Virus record (IMG/VR): IMGVR_UViG_3300043803_000381 | Span: 1-26,302 of that record | DNA length: 26,302 nt | Reading direction: 5' to 3' (one strand) | Source: a virus | Part shown: positions 1-9,016 of the stretch, in pieces | How the letters are laid out: every line of letters begins with the position of its first letter | Position numbering within the stretch: the stretch's first letter is position 1 | Notes under the pieces: generated by a model | The model's input: the letters and a program-made list of their open reading frames with translations, nothing else | Database searches by the model: none | Told to the model about the DNA's origin: nothing | Made by a program: the position numbers and the translations under genes

Positions 1-2833
1 TGCTGCAGATGTATTAAACGTAGTGTTAAACGTTGTTGTCGTGTTAAACGCAGTAGTTGTATTAAACAACGTTAAGTATGCAGTTGTAGTGTTAAACACA
101 GTCGTAGTGGCATACGCAGTATCATACAAAGTCGAGGTAGACTTAGAAGTCCCCGTAGTCTTAGAAGTTGATTTAGACGTAGAACCTGTAGTATTAAACG
201 TTGTATTAAACGTTGTTGTAGTATTAAACGTTGTTGTGGTGTTAAATACAGTCAAGAAAGTTGTAGTCGTATCATATGCAGTTGTTGTTGCGTATGCTGT
301 ATTGAACGTCGTCGTCGTGCTTCTCGAAGTACTGGTAAATCTATTAGTACCAATTTGTGTTAGATACGTCGTTGTTGTATTAAACGCAGTAGAGATCGTG
401 GTGTCAGTAGATTTTGACGTTTCTTTGGTTGTCTCTGTGGCTTTACTTGTTTGAGCACTGGTGCTTGTAGACTTAGTGGTCGAACCAGTAGTATTAGTTT
501 CAATTGTTGTACCATACACAGTAGTTGTATTAAACAACGTGGTCGTTGATTTTGAAGTCGCCGTTGCTTTTGAAGTGGCGCCAGTCGTATCAGTTGACTT
601 ACTTGTTGCTGTTAAAGCAGAAGTTTGTGTTGAGAAAACAGTTTGATATGCTGTATCAAACGTAGTATTATATGTTGTAGAAGTAAACGCACCGCTACCA
701 GTAGTTGTTAGTTTACTTGTTGCCGTTGAAGCAGAAGTTTCTTTACTTGTAGAAGTATCGCGTTCGGTAATCTTTGAAGTATTAGTGCTAAAGAACGTAT
801 CAAAAGCAGTATCATATTTCGTAGTGTAAGAAGTCGTCGTAGCATACGCTGTCGAGGTATCGTAAACCGAGTTAGTTAGACGCTTAGTAGAACGATTTGT
901 GTCTGTATAAACCAACGTTGCAGTCGCAATAGTTGTGTCGGTATTAAACACAGTAGTGGTCGCAATGGCAGTATCAAATATGGTCTGAGTATTAAACACA
1001 GAAGTTGTAGATTTACTGGTAGCAGTTACATATGCTGTCGTTGTGTTAAATGTACTTGTTGTAGATTTATTAGTCGATGTAGCATATGCAGTTATAGTGT
1101 CAAAAACTGATGACGTAGATTTATTTGTTGCAGTGGCAAATGTCGTTGTTGTATCGTATGCAGTCGTGGTCGTTTTACCAGTACCATATGCAGTAGATTT
1201 TGACGTTTGAGTTGCAAACTTAGTATCAATCGTTGTAGAAGTATACAACGCAGTCGCTGTTAAAAAATTAGTGGCAAATGCTGAATCGGTGTACTTAGCA
1301 GTTCTATAATTTGTATCAGACAAATATTCAGTTGTAGTGTTTGTAGATTTTGAAGTACCTGTTTCCGTTGAAACTGCAGTTGAATATGCTGTACCAAGCG
1401 CAGTTTGCTTAAATGTATCTGTCGACTTAGAAGTATCTTTATTAGTTGCATAAGAAGTTGCAACTGTTGTCAATACTTCGCCAGTTGTAAAATATGTCTG
1501 AACATCTGTTGGACGCGACGTCGCAACCTTAGTAATGATATCAGTTTGTTTATTTGTCAGCGTAGTTACATCTGTGTCTAAAGTCGTGTCTTTGAACTTG
1601 GTATTGTAAAAAGTTGCAAACTCAGTTTGGAACGAAGTATCATAAATCGTGTTGATAGTAGTCAACAGATTTGTCATAAATGTCGTGCCAGTAAACTTCT
1701 GCGTGTCGACTGTGGTATCTTTTGAAGTAGCATACGCAGTTGTAGTCGCAATCTTTGTTGCGTACGCTGTTAAGAATACAGTTGTTGTTACGCCAGCAGT
1801 TCGAGTGGCTCTGGTCGTCGCATATGCAGTTTGAACTATTGTACCAGCACCACTGTCTGTAGAGATCTTAGTATCAAACGTGGTGGTCGTATTTGTAAAG
1901 TAGCTGGTAACAGTAGCAGTTACTGGTAGAGTATCAATTGTTATGGCTGTATCTACTAACGTATTTGTGTCATACGTTGTTGTTGTGGACACACTAGTAT
2001 CAAATTTTGTAGTACGAGTTGTATCAATCGTAGTATCAGTATTGTAATTGGTAGTGGTATTAATTGTTGTATTGACTAGAGTTCCGCCACTGGTATTAAA
2101 AATTGTATCGTATGTGGTAGAATAACTTGAGTTGATAGCTGTGCTTCTAGACGTGGCAAAAGCAGAAGTTTCTGATACTGTAACTTCTTTTGAACAAGAG
2201 TAAGACCAGACTCCAGGAGGAGCGTCATTAAGGAAAATACAATCATCAAATGTAAATCCTTTCGCAGCAGCATCCGCTATCGCAGCATTTTGATTGACAA
2301 ATCCAGTTTCACTAGCGGAAGTTGTAAATGTTGTATCTGCAGTTATACTTGTATCAAACACAGTTGTTGTGAAGAAGTTAGTTACAACAGATGTTTGGAA
2401 GTTAGTAGCAGCAACACCGCTTAGAGTACCGTAGCTGGTAGCAGTTGTTTTAGATGTGCCAGTCGCATACGCAGTAGCAAATTTAGTGCTTCTACTAGTA
2501 TCATATACTGTAGCTGTACTCTTAGTCGTAGCTGTATCTCTAGCTTCTTGGCCAGCATACGTTGTGCTTGTATAAACAATTGTTCCTACAGCAGTATTAA
2601 TTGCAGTGGCAGTAGTAATTAACGTGCTAAATGCAGTTGTTGTAGAGGTCGAAATTGCTGTTTCGAATGTGGTATCGATAGCAGTTTCGCGCTTTGTCAA
2701 GAACGAAGTTCCATATGCAGATGTGGTTAGATACTCCGTCGCAATTGTAGTCGCGCCAGCAGTTTCTGTAAATCTGCTTGTTGTAACACCAGTAGAAGTC
2801 GTAAGTGTTGTAGAAGTAGAAGTTAGATACTGA
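1..2833 (-). repeat. Degenerate 18-bp (hexapeptide) coding repeat, threonine rich
   Basis: Read on the minus strand, the DNA cycles in 18-bp units encoding hexads of the type x-T-x-[F/Y/K]-x-T, for example TTTFNT, TTTAYV-T and TATSKST. The cleanest units lie at about 20-60 and 190-245. Copies differ at many synonymous positions: all four Thr codons (ACA, ACG, ACT, ACC) are used freely. The protein pattern is therefore conserved better than the DNA, which argues against recent slippage expansion. A non-repetitive segment interrupts it at about 2165-2320. Confidence 0.85.
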
Positions 2834-4434
2834 GTTTCTAGATAATCAATTAGAGCTTCTAGGGTGGTTCCACGAGAAACAGGAACAGATTGAATTACAG
2901 TTCTACCAAATCTTTCCATACCAGCTGGATGCCACAAATCACGAAGAATGCTAGAATACTTGTTAAACGCAGTAACAGCTTGAACTTCGTATGAATATTC
3001 TTGGTAATAATAATTGTCGTGAATATACTTGTCAGAGTTTAAGAAACCGCGAGTAGATTTAAAGAATCCTTCGCCCTTACCCTGACCAAGATAATCAATT
3101 GTACCTGTTGCAACATGCGAAGCATTCGTTACACTTGTTAGCGAAACAGTCGTATTGTTAGTGTAGCCAACACCAGAATTATAGATGGATACAGTAGAAA
3201 CAGCACCAGGACCACTACCAGAAACGCCAGCAATATTTGCATTGAAACCGAGGAATCCGCCAGCTCCATCAGACAGACGAAGCGGATAAATTAAATTATC
3301 GACGATTGCTACGTTTACGTTTGCTTGATAACCACCACCAGGATTAATATTTGTTAATGTAGCAATTGTACCATAAGTGTAGGTGTTTAATGTAAAAATA
3401 CCATTAAACGCAGTCAAATATGTTGCAGATGTATTTGATGAAAATGCAGTATAAGCTGGGGCTGCAGCATTAATTTGAATACTAAGCGCGTTAGTAATTG
3501 GCGTAGAAGTCAAGTCAATTGTGCTTGTATTGCTTAATGATCCAACATCAAAAGACGCAACGCTGGTTGGCGTTTCGCCTAGTGATGGTGTAACTGTTTC
3601 AGAAGCAGTTAATGTAAAACCTGTACCACCATTTCTAATGTCAAAAGTTACAACACCTTGTAGTCTTTGCAGACCAGTTACAATGGCTTGACCATTTACA
3701 CCATCACCGCCAACAACGTTGACGAGTTCACCAAGAGAAAAACCAGGAGAGCTACCGAGAACTTGAATGCTAGAAAGTGATCCGTAAACTTTTGGACTAT
3801 CTGTAACTTCGATGCCCAAGTCGTCTATTACATCTAAATTGATAATTTCTTCATCTGCCGCAAATGTTCCGACAATGTCAGTAATATACAAAATATCGTG
3901 GCGCTGATTACCAGTTACAAATACTTTATAATCATCTACGAAAGCTGTCGCCCCAGAAATGCGACCAGTAATCGTTTTACCGATATATGATGCAATGTTT
4001 GCATTATATTCTAGCTCCAAGTATCTTGGAACAAGCCATTGTGAATCAGATGCACGGATTACGTCTGTTCCAGGAGAATAGACGTTAATGTCTTCGTTGA
4101 ATAAAACGCGGAATAATAATTCTAAACCACGTTCTGTGCCTTTAGAAGAGTATAATTCTTTGATGTGTTTTTGTAGAAGACGTTTATCTGCAGCAACATC
4201 AAGCGGAATACCATGCATGTATTTTTTACGAAAATAATCTACGAACTCATCAAGAGTAGTATCAATATCGCGCCAAGTTGGTAGTCGACGAGCGTCGTAG
4301 ATTACTTGATTAGTTTGTTCTAACCACTCAAAATATGCTCTAACAAATGCAACGAAAGTTGGTCCTTCTTCTCGGTAGATAGAAGGAAACTGACTTTCAA
4401 TGAGTGGAGAAATTAACTTCTCAAGGTCTTTCAT
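1..4434 (-). CDS. Giant Thr-rich baseplate/fibre structural protein (gp7 position), C-terminus outside window
   Basis: An uninterrupted reading frame runs from ATG at 4434 to the left edge: 1478 codons and no stop, so the protein is larger still. It starts inside the gp6 stop (TAATG), so it occupies the place of gene 7 in T4. Residues 1-190 (MKDLEKLISPLIESQFPS...) resemble the N-terminus of the large structural proteins found after gp6 in marine T4-like phages, which I infer is the baseplate-docking part. Residues about 190-530 are Gly/Asn/Thr/Ser-rich and beta-like. From about residue 535 on, the chain is almost half threonine, in loose six-residue units (x-T-x-F/Y/K-x-T, such as TTTFNT), broken once by a non-repetitive island. 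I infer an extended fibre or whisker anchored in the baseplate. Sequence homology to T4 gp7 itself is not visible to me, so no symbol is given. Confidence 0.8.
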   Translation of the reverse strand, partial: MKDLEKLISPLIESQFPSIYREEGPTFVAFVRAYFEWLEQTNQVIYDARRLPTWRDIDTTLDEFVDYFRKKYMHGIPLDVAADKRLLQKHIKELYSSKGTERGLELLFRVLFNEDINVYSPGTDVIRASDSQWLVPRYLELEYNANIASYIGKTITGRISGATAFVDDYKVFVTGNQRHDILYITDIVGTFAADEEIINLDVIDDLGIEVTDSPKVYGSLSSIQVLGSSPGFSLGELVNVVGGDGVNGQAIVTGLQRLQGVVTFDIRNGGTGFTLTASETVTPSLGETPTSVASFDVGSLSNTSTIDLTSTPITNALSIQINAAAPAYTAFSSNTSATYLTAFNGIFTLNTYTYGTIATLTNINPGGGYQANVNVAIVDNLIYPLRLSDGAGGFLGFNANIAGVSGSGPGAVSTVSIYNSGVGYTNNTTVSLTSVTNASHVATGTIDYLGQGKGEGFFKSTRGFLNSDKYIHDNYYYQEYSYEVQAVTAFNKYSSILRDLWHPAGMERFGRTVIQSVPVSRGTTLEALIDYLETQYLTSTSTTLTTSTGVTTSRFTETAGATTIATEYLTTSAYGTSFLTKRETAIDTTFETAISTSTTTAFSTLITTATAINTAVGTIVYTSTTYAGQEARDTATTKSTATVYDTSRSTKFATAYATGTSKTTATSYGTLSGVAATNFQTSVVTNFFTTTVFDTSITADTTFTTSASETGFVNQNAAIADAAAKGFTFDDCIFLNDAPPGVWSYSCSKEVTVSETSAFATSRSTAINSSYSTTYDTIFNTSGGTLVNTTINTTTNYNTDTTIDTTRTTKFDTSVSTTTTYDTNTLVDTAITIDTLPVTATVTSYFTNTTTTFDTKISTDSGAGTIVQTAYATTRATRTAGVTTTVFLTAYATKIATTTAYATSKDTTVDTQKFTGTTFMTNLLTTINTIYDTSFQTEFATFYNTKFKDTTLDTDVTTLTNKQTDIITKVATSRPTDVQTYFTTGEVLTTVATSYATNKDTSKSTDTFKQTALGTAYSTAVSTETGTSKSTNTTTEYLSDTNYRTAKYTDSAFATNFLTATALYTSTTIDTKFATQTSKSTAYGTGKTTTTAYDTTTTFATATNKSTSSVFDTITAYATSTNKSTTSTFNTTTAYVTATSKSTTSVFNTQTIFDTAIATTTVFNTDTTIATATLVYTDTNRSTKRLTNSVYDTSTAYATTTSYTTKYDTAFDTFFSTNTSKITERDTSTSKETSASTATSKLTTTGSGAFTSTTYNTTFDTAYQTVFSTQTSALTATSKSTDTTGATSKATATSKSTTTLFNTTTVYGTTIETNTTGSTTKSTSTSAQTSKATETTKETSKSTDTTISTAFNTTTTYLTQIGTNRFTSTSRSTTTTFNTAYATTTAYDTTTTFLTVFNTTTTFNTTTTFNTTFNTTGSTSKSTSKTTGTSKSTSTLYDTAYATTTVFNTTTAYLTLFNTTTAFNTTTTFNTTFNTSAA

Positions 4435-6227
4435 TAGATGCGAATTCCAGTTACAACGACAGAAATATCTTCGTTATCAATTAGTAATATTTTATTTGTT
4501 AGCGTATCAATATCAGCATTTTCAGTTCTTGCGTATATTTTAATACTGTCAGTATCATAAGAATCAACAATTAAATTTGTAATTTTAATTTCGCCTGTTT
4601 CATAATTTACTGTACCGACATTATTATTTAGAACTGTAGTATTACCATTATTTATGGTGTAAATATAAAGAGTTCCAACACCATTGTCATTAATATAAGC
4701 AGTATATTTGTCATAAACAAATGCGGTTGAAGATACGATTGGTTCATGGCCAACTGGTAAAACATATCTTATATCTTCATCATGTAATCGATTTTCAAAA
4801 CTCCAGTTAGAAGAAAAGCTAACAAGAGGAGTAGGAGTTATGCGCTTAGAAATACGAACTTGTGTATCGTTTGAAATGATTGATACATCAGCAGCATCAA
4901 TAGCAGCAGACAGTTTAGAGAACCTTAAATCAGAGCCAAAGTCTGATAGATAACTTGTATTAAAAGATGTGATGGCAGTAATAACATTTGACACCAATTG
5001 AGATGGTGTTTTTGTTGTGGCGCTTATGTTGTACTTGACGCGAGAAATAATATCAAGATACAAATACTCAGGATCAACTATTAATGGTTCAATCGATACT
5101 GGTGTCTTATCTTCTAAGAAAGTCAAGATGCTTTGTTTTATGCTAGAAGAAAGCATTTCTCCGCCAACTGGTTTAGCAGAGATAATAACTTTTCCATATA
5201 ATTTTGGAACTGACTCTTCGCCACCGTAGGCGATTACAGTTTCAATCGAAGGGTAGTTTGCCTTGATTAAAGAAATAAAGTCTTCAGCAGTAACAGCTCT
5301 GTTCTGCGCTGTAAATCCGCGAATCGCATTATAACGAATTGATTCAGCATCTTCCGCTTGCGAGCCACCAGCTGAAGTTTCGGTAGTAGATAACAAAAAT
5401 GTATTTGAAGAAAAACCATCAGCAGAACTGATAGAAGTAAACGTACCGCATCCGTTACCATCTTCGCCTGCAGTTTGTCTGTATGTAACTAAAACAATAT
5501 TACCTGCTGTCAATTTCTTACTGGAAACACCGTTACCAAACGAAACAGCATACTTAAATTCGTCAGCACCCTGAACAAAAAATACTGTGCTATTTGCATT
5601 CAAACCAAACAAGTCAGTGGCTTTGCTCCACGCCACTGCTGTGGTATTTGTTGATGAGTTTCTTATTTCAACAGTAATAGAAGAAGTATCTAATGTATTA
5701 GAAGACAAAGTAAATGTTTGGTTGTTCGCAGAGTTCGCAACAAATGCTTCTGTTTTAATGCTGCCTTCGTGGAAAGAAACATTAGAAACGGTGTAGTTGT
5801 TTGAGCGATACAAAACAATAGTTTCGTCTGTTGAAAATGTGTATGTTTCATTAGCATCATTAGTACCTCTGATGCTGTAATACTGTGGCAGAGTAATTGT
5901 GTCTGGAGTATTTGCTGGCTGCGCAGTAACAGTGACATCAATTGTTGAAGCTGCGCGCGATCTTGGCGTATAGTTTAATTCTTTAGCGTGAGATACAATT
6001 GAGTCGCGAAGTTGCGCGGTATCCAAAAACATCTCACTGCCAATCATGTTGAGATACATGGCGTTGTGATAGGTATTGTATGCTAATAAGTCCAACAGAA
6101 CTGATAAGTTAGAACCTTCAAAATCATAGTCCCTAAACTCAGTTTGCTGACTTAAATATGTCTTTAGACTTTCTTTGTATGCAGCAAAGTCTAATTCAGT
6201 GGTGGTGAGAAATCCTTGATTCGACAT
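4434..6227 (-). CDS. 6: Baseplate wedge protein gp6
   Basis: A 597-aa protein, close to the roughly 660 aa of T4 gp6. In T4 this protein dimerises to form the inner ring joining the baseplate wedges. The N-terminus (about residues 8-90, with DYDFEGSNLSVLLDLLAYNT then YLNMIGSEMFLDTAQLRDSI) is the hallmark of the gp6/J-type wedge family. The middle part contains SIRYNAIRGFTAQNRAVTAEDF, also typical. It starts one base after the gp25 stop (TAA-A-ATG), and its own stop overlaps the start of the giant gene, so the three are translationally coupled in the order 25-6-7-like. Assignment is firm; only the far C-terminal domain is less conserved. Confidence 0.93.
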   Translation of the reverse strand: MSNQGFLTTTELDFAAYKESLKTYLSQQTEFRDYDFEGSNLSVLLDLLAYNTYHNAMYLNMIGSEMFLDTAQLRDSIVSHAKELNYTPRSRAASTIDVTVTAQPANTPDTITLPQYYSIRGTNDANETYTFSTDETIVLYRSNNYTVSNVSFHEGSIKTEAFVANSANNQTFTLSSNTLDTSSITVEIRNSSTNTTAVAWSKATDLFGLNANSTVFFVQGADEFKYAVSFGNGVSSKKLTAGNIVLVTYRQTAGEDGNGCGTFTSISSADGFSSNTFLLSTTETSAGGSQAEDAESIRYNAIRGFTAQNRAVTAEDFISLIKANYPSIETVIAYGGEESVPKLYGKVIISAKPVGGEMLSSSIKQSILTFLEDKTPVSIEPLIVDPEYLYLDIISRVKYNISATTKTPSQLVSNVITAITSFNTSYLSDFGSDLRFSKLSAAIDAADVSIISNDTQVRISKRITPTPLVSFSSNWSFENRLHDEDIRYVLPVGHEPIVSSTAFVYDKYTAYINDNGVGTLYIYTINNGNTTVLNNNVGTVNYETGEIKITNLIVDSYDTDSIKIYARTENADIDTLTNKILLIDNEDISVVVTGIRI

Positions 6228-6228
6228 T

Positions 6229-6642
6229 TTATCTTATCCTGTTTAGAAGGAACTCTACAGTTCCTACTTGTTCGTTTCTTATTAGTGAGAAAGCAATGCT
6301 CACAAAATACGTGTTTCTGTCATAATCTGGCGTAACATCAACTGTATCAATATTGATTCTTGGTTCGTACTGTTTAAGCGTCTGAATAATTGTTTCGCGC
6401 AAAGCAATTGTGGTTAGTGGCGTCATTTGCTCAAACAACAACTCGCTAACACCAGCGCCAAGATTTGGATCTAATAACCTTTCATATTTATCAGTCATAA
6501 TTAGATTCTTTACAGATCTCTTTGCTGCGTCTAGATCTGTGAGCCTAACAACATCATTTGTAATGACGTTTCTGCTAAACGATGCGCTAAAATCGCTATA
6601 CGTCGGTGGCGCTTTGATTGGATTTTCTTTACGGAAAGCCAT
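6229..6642 (-). CDS. 25: Baseplate wedge protein gp25 (lysozyme-like fold family)
   Basis: A 137-aa protein (T4 gp25 is 132 aa). Residues 20-60 (SFSRNVITNDVVRLTDLDAA then KNLIMTDKYERLLDPNLGAG) and the following LLFEQMTPLTTIALRETI are the conserved core of the GPW/gp25 family, which initiates sheath assembly at the wedge. The conserved glutamate of the EPRI motif (around residue 93) is present, as in the sheath-initiator role of TssE/gp25 proteins. It is coupled upstream to the 71-aa gene by TAATG and sits directly before gp6, as in other T4-like phages. No sign of enzymatic activity is expected; the family is structural. Confidence 0.95.
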   Translation of the reverse strand: MAFRKENPIKAPPTYSDFSASFSRNVITNDVVRLTDLDAAKRSVKNLIMTDKYERLLDPNLGAGVSELLFEQMTPLTTIALRETIIQTLKQYEPRINIDTVDVTPDYDRNTYFVSIAFSLIRNEQVGTVEFLLNRIR

Positions 6643-6857
6643 TATTCGCCACCATTTCCGCCGTCACCACCATCACCATTACCACCGTCATTACCTTCTG
6701 CTGAACCATCTGGACCATCGCCCTCAGTTCCTCTTCCAGGAAACGCTTTGGCTAACTTACCATTAATCATGCGAATTGGTTTTTTGGTGACTTTGATTCT
6801 CTTCCCTTCAAATCCAGGAACTGTAAATTCAACCATAAAGTCTTTAAGAGTTTTCAT
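6642..6857 (-). CDS. Small basic protein with Gly/Asp-rich tail, unknown function
   Basis: 71 aa. Residues 1-42 are basic (KRIKVTKKPIRMINGKLAKA) and may form a small beta unit. From residue 43 the chain is a low-complexity acidic tail of Gly, Asp, Asn and Glu. It has a good ribosome site (GGAG, 8 nt before ATG), a separate 36-bp leader with a CTAAATAC box, and is coupled to gp25. By position, between the spike protein and gp25, it could be a spike-tip or wedge accessory protein. In related phages a PAAR-type tip protein may lie nearby, but I see no PAAR motif here. I do not recognise the family. Confidence 0.7.
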   Translation of the reverse strand: MKTLKDFMVEFTVPGFEGKRIKVTKKPIRMINGKLAKAFPGRGTEGDGPDGSAEGNDGGNGDGGDGGNGGE

Positions 6858-6879
6858 GTAAATTCTCCGCTGTTATAGT

Positions 6880-6887
6880 GTATTTAG
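6880..6887 (-). promoter_or_regulatory. Possible variant late promoter CTAAATAC
   Basis: CTAAATAC on the minus strand lies 22 nt before the ATG of the 71-aa gene, in the only real gap (36 bp) inside the baseplate block. It differs from TATAAATA only at the first bases and sits at the same distance from its gene as the CTAAATAA box before gp48. A functional role is inferred. Confidence 0.35.
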
Positions 6888-6893
6888 TAGCGT

Positions 6894-8069
6894 TTAAGAA
6901 CCGAGTTTGTATTCTTTTTTCTTTGGATCGCCAAGTTTTTGCGCGTCGGAAGCATTCGCAGCGCCACCGCCACCAACAGCAAGATTGTGATTATCGCCAC
7001 GAGAATCTTTACCAGTAGCTTTAAGGTTTGTACTACCTTTTACGTTTAGAGCAGTTCCAACTTCAACAGAAGAACCATCAAGAATTGTTTGACTTCCTGA
7101 TTTTAAGTTTGTTGCTTTAGAAGCAGTTTGGTTTATACTAGCTCCACTATTGAGATTAATATCGCCTTTAACATCAACATTAAATTTGCCACCGACTTTC
7201 CAGTTTACATCACCGACTGTGTCAATATTCGTATTACCGTTTGTAGAAATATTGGTGTCGCCAATCACTGTAATGTTTATGTTTCCGCCAACGAATAGTT
7301 CGTTGTTGGCATAGGTAATAATCTGTATGCCATTTTGTCCACGGATTACAATGGACTTGTCTTGGTGAATGGTAATGAACGCGCCATTCTTATGTTGAAT
7401 GTTAATTCGCTCTACACCCTCAGTATCATCCATCTCAATAAAATGACCAGTGTTAGATTTTACCAGAATATTCTTACCGTATTCTGCGGCGAACTGGCTT
7501 GCTTTTTCTGTAATGGTGGCACCGCCAGCAGTCTCGACAGATAACTTTGTTTTATCTTTCCAGTCAGAAAGAGGAGTCTTTCTATCAATCGGACGTTCTT
7601 CTGCTAAGAATGTGTCTGGGAAACTAATTTGCTCGTTTCCAAGCATATCCAGCTTTGGAACCTTTCTGGCATATTTTTTAATTAGAGCTTCGTTTACTGG
7701 TATATCATCAGGAAACTTCGCAAGTTTTGATATATTAGTAAAATCTATTTTGTTCTTGATAATACTATCAATGTCGTCCAAATATGTTTGTAAATTAGAA
7801 ACCGAATCTAATGCTCCGCCAAAAGAACCACCGAGATCAGAACTTAATGTTTCCAACGCGCTATTGATGTCTGAGAATTGACTAATAGTTCCTACGATTG
7901 CAATGTTTTCTGGCTTGATACCATTTTTTACTAGTTGATCAAACTCTGTTTTTGCTTTCGCTAAAACTTGTTCTTTAGATTCTGTTGCGCTGATGTTTAA
8001 ATCTAACGCGACAGTAGTATCTGCGTCAAATTTAACTAGGTCTTTTGCGCTCTTAATTACGTTAGCCAT
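6894..8069 (-). CDS. Central spike protein, gp5 C-terminal (VgrG-like) beta-helix as a separate gene
   Basis: 391 aa. Residues 1-180 are helical or mixed with no motif I recognise. From about residue 205 (SNTGHFIEMDDTEGVERI, then IQHKNGAFITIHQDKSIVIRG) it enters the VgrG/gp5 spike signature, followed by short beta repeats (GGNINITVIGDTNI, GNTNIDTVGDVN, GGKFNVDVKGDINL) of the triple-stranded beta-helix. The tail end is Gly/Ala/Lys-rich. In T4 this needle is the C-terminal part of gp5; here it is its own gene, coupled by TAATG to the OB-fold/CHAP gene upstream. It should sit below the gp27-type hub as the membrane-piercing tip. Recognition rests on the beta-helix half. Confidence 0.8.
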   Translation of the reverse strand: MANVIKSAKDLVKFDADTTVALDLNISATESKEQVLAKAKTEFDQLVKNGIKPENIAIVGTISQFSDINSALETLSSDLGGSFGGALDSVSNLQTYLDDIDSIIKNKIDFTNISKLAKFPDDIPVNEALIKKYARKVPKLDMLGNEQISFPDTFLAEERPIDRKTPLSDWKDKTKLSVETAGGATITEKASQFAAEYGKNILVKSNTGHFIEMDDTEGVERINIQHKNGAFITIHQDKSIVIRGQNGIQIITYANNELFVGGNINITVIGDTNISTNGNTNIDTVGDVNWKVGGKFNVDVKGDINLNSGASINQTASKATNLKSGSQTILDGSSVEVGTALNVKGSTNLKATGKDSRGDNHNLAVGGGGAANASDAQKLGDPKKKEYKLGS

Positions 8070-9016
8070 TAGCTTGTACTTCCTCCTGTTGATACAGCAA
8101 CACCCGTGGTATCATAAGTTTCTGGTCGTTTACCAGGAGGTCTAGTTATACTTAACAAATCGCTGACATATTTTTTAGTCAGTGTGACTTTATCTGATTG
8201 GTTGCCTCCTAAAATAACAACACGATTTCCTGGAAATCCTATTTGAGCTACAAACGCGACATGGCCAAAACCACTGGAAATTGGTCCTCGCTTGAATACT
8301 GCGATATCACCAACTTGAATATTGGCTTCATCTAGTTTACTTTCTTTTGTTCCTTTTTCCCAAACAGTTGTTCCATAACCATTTTTGCTGTGAGTGTTAT
8401 ATTTCGGAGAAGCATATGCTCTAGAACTATTAACTGCTGATGGATATGAGTACCCTTGAGAAGAAAGTATAGAACCCACAAATGCTCCACACCACGGAGT
8501 TACAGAAGGATCTATTCCGCTATTTACTCTTGTCTTAAACAGATTCATTAAACAAGCCTTATCAGTTCTTTCTTGATATCCTAACCATGCTGCAGCAGAA
8601 TTAACAAGTCCTTGTTTTGGTTGTGGGCACGAGCCGTCGGTTGGTCTGTTGGCAGCAGGAGAATTAACACCAGAAAGATTTTCAACAGAACCTTCTAGTC
8701 TGTTTACTGCGCCTGTTGCAGCATAGGAAGCCGAAGAAACACCACCATTAATAACACCAAGAATAAATGGTTGTTGTAATAATTCTCCATCCATAAAGAA
8801 ACCAAGAACCATCTGTCCTGCGTTTATCTTAGCAGAGCCACCATTCAACACAGGAGCCAGTGGTAGATTCTCAGTCGGCAATACTTCTGACGAAGGATGA
8901 AATCCGATAGCTCGAACGCGAACGCGCCCAAGTTGAGTTGGGTCTGAAAAAGTATCTTCGGCAACTCCGACAAACCAGATAAACTTTCCGTATGGTGTAT
9001 TTTTTAAGTCTCTCAT
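8069..9016 (-). CDS. gp5-type baseplate hub OB-fold protein with CHAP-like (TIGR02594-type) peptidase domain
   Basis: 315 aa. Residues 1-92 are the gp5/VgrG OB-fold (LGRVRVRAIGFHPSS, GQMVLGFFMDGELLQQPFIL). They match the upstream paralogue at about 64 of the first 91 positions without a gap. After a linker, residues about 140-295 form a cysteine peptidase/amidase-like domain. PWCGAFVGSIL carries the likely nucleophile Cys, VGDIAVFKR and GHVAFV the likely His, and VVILGGNQSDKV is a signature I associate with the TIGR02594 family. It would be carried in the tail tip to cut murein during entry. It overlaps the paralogue by ATGA and the spike gene by TAATG. Unlike T4 gp5, it has no lysozyme domain and no beta-helix. 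Confidence 0.82.
   Translation of the reverse strand: MRDLKNTPYGKFIWFVGVAEDTFSDPTQLGRVRVRAIGFHPSSEVLPTENLPLAPVLNGGSAKINAGQMVLGFFMDGELLQQPFILGVINGGVSSASYAATGAVNRLEGSVENLSGVNSPAANRPTDGSCPQPKQGLVNSAAAWLGYQERTDKACLMNLFKTRVNSGIDPSVTPWCGAFVGSILSSQGYSYPSAVNSSRAYASPKYNTHSKNGYGTTVWEKGTKESKLDEANIQVGDIAVFKRGPISSGFGHVAFVAQIGFPGNRVVILGGNQSDKVTLTKKYVSDLLSITRPPGKRPETYDTTGVAVSTGGSTS

Noticed and set aside
23-646. Val-rich plus-strand ORFs (143 aa and 61 aa), and similar ones at 1649-1834 and 2606-2833
   Set aside because: They are antisense readings of the 18-bp Thr repeats, where the repeat unit happens to lack stops in this frame. The minus frame is open for 1478 codons and has a family-like N-terminus.
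1-2833. CRISPR array or non-coding satellite for the 18-bp repeats
   Set aside because: Units are degenerate, contiguous and codon-phased within an open frame; there are no spacers.
6410-6766. His-rich plus-strand ORF (118 aa) opposite gp25 and the 71-aa gene
   Set aside because: The His run is the antisense of Gly/Asp codons in the acidic tail; gp25 on the other strand is certain.
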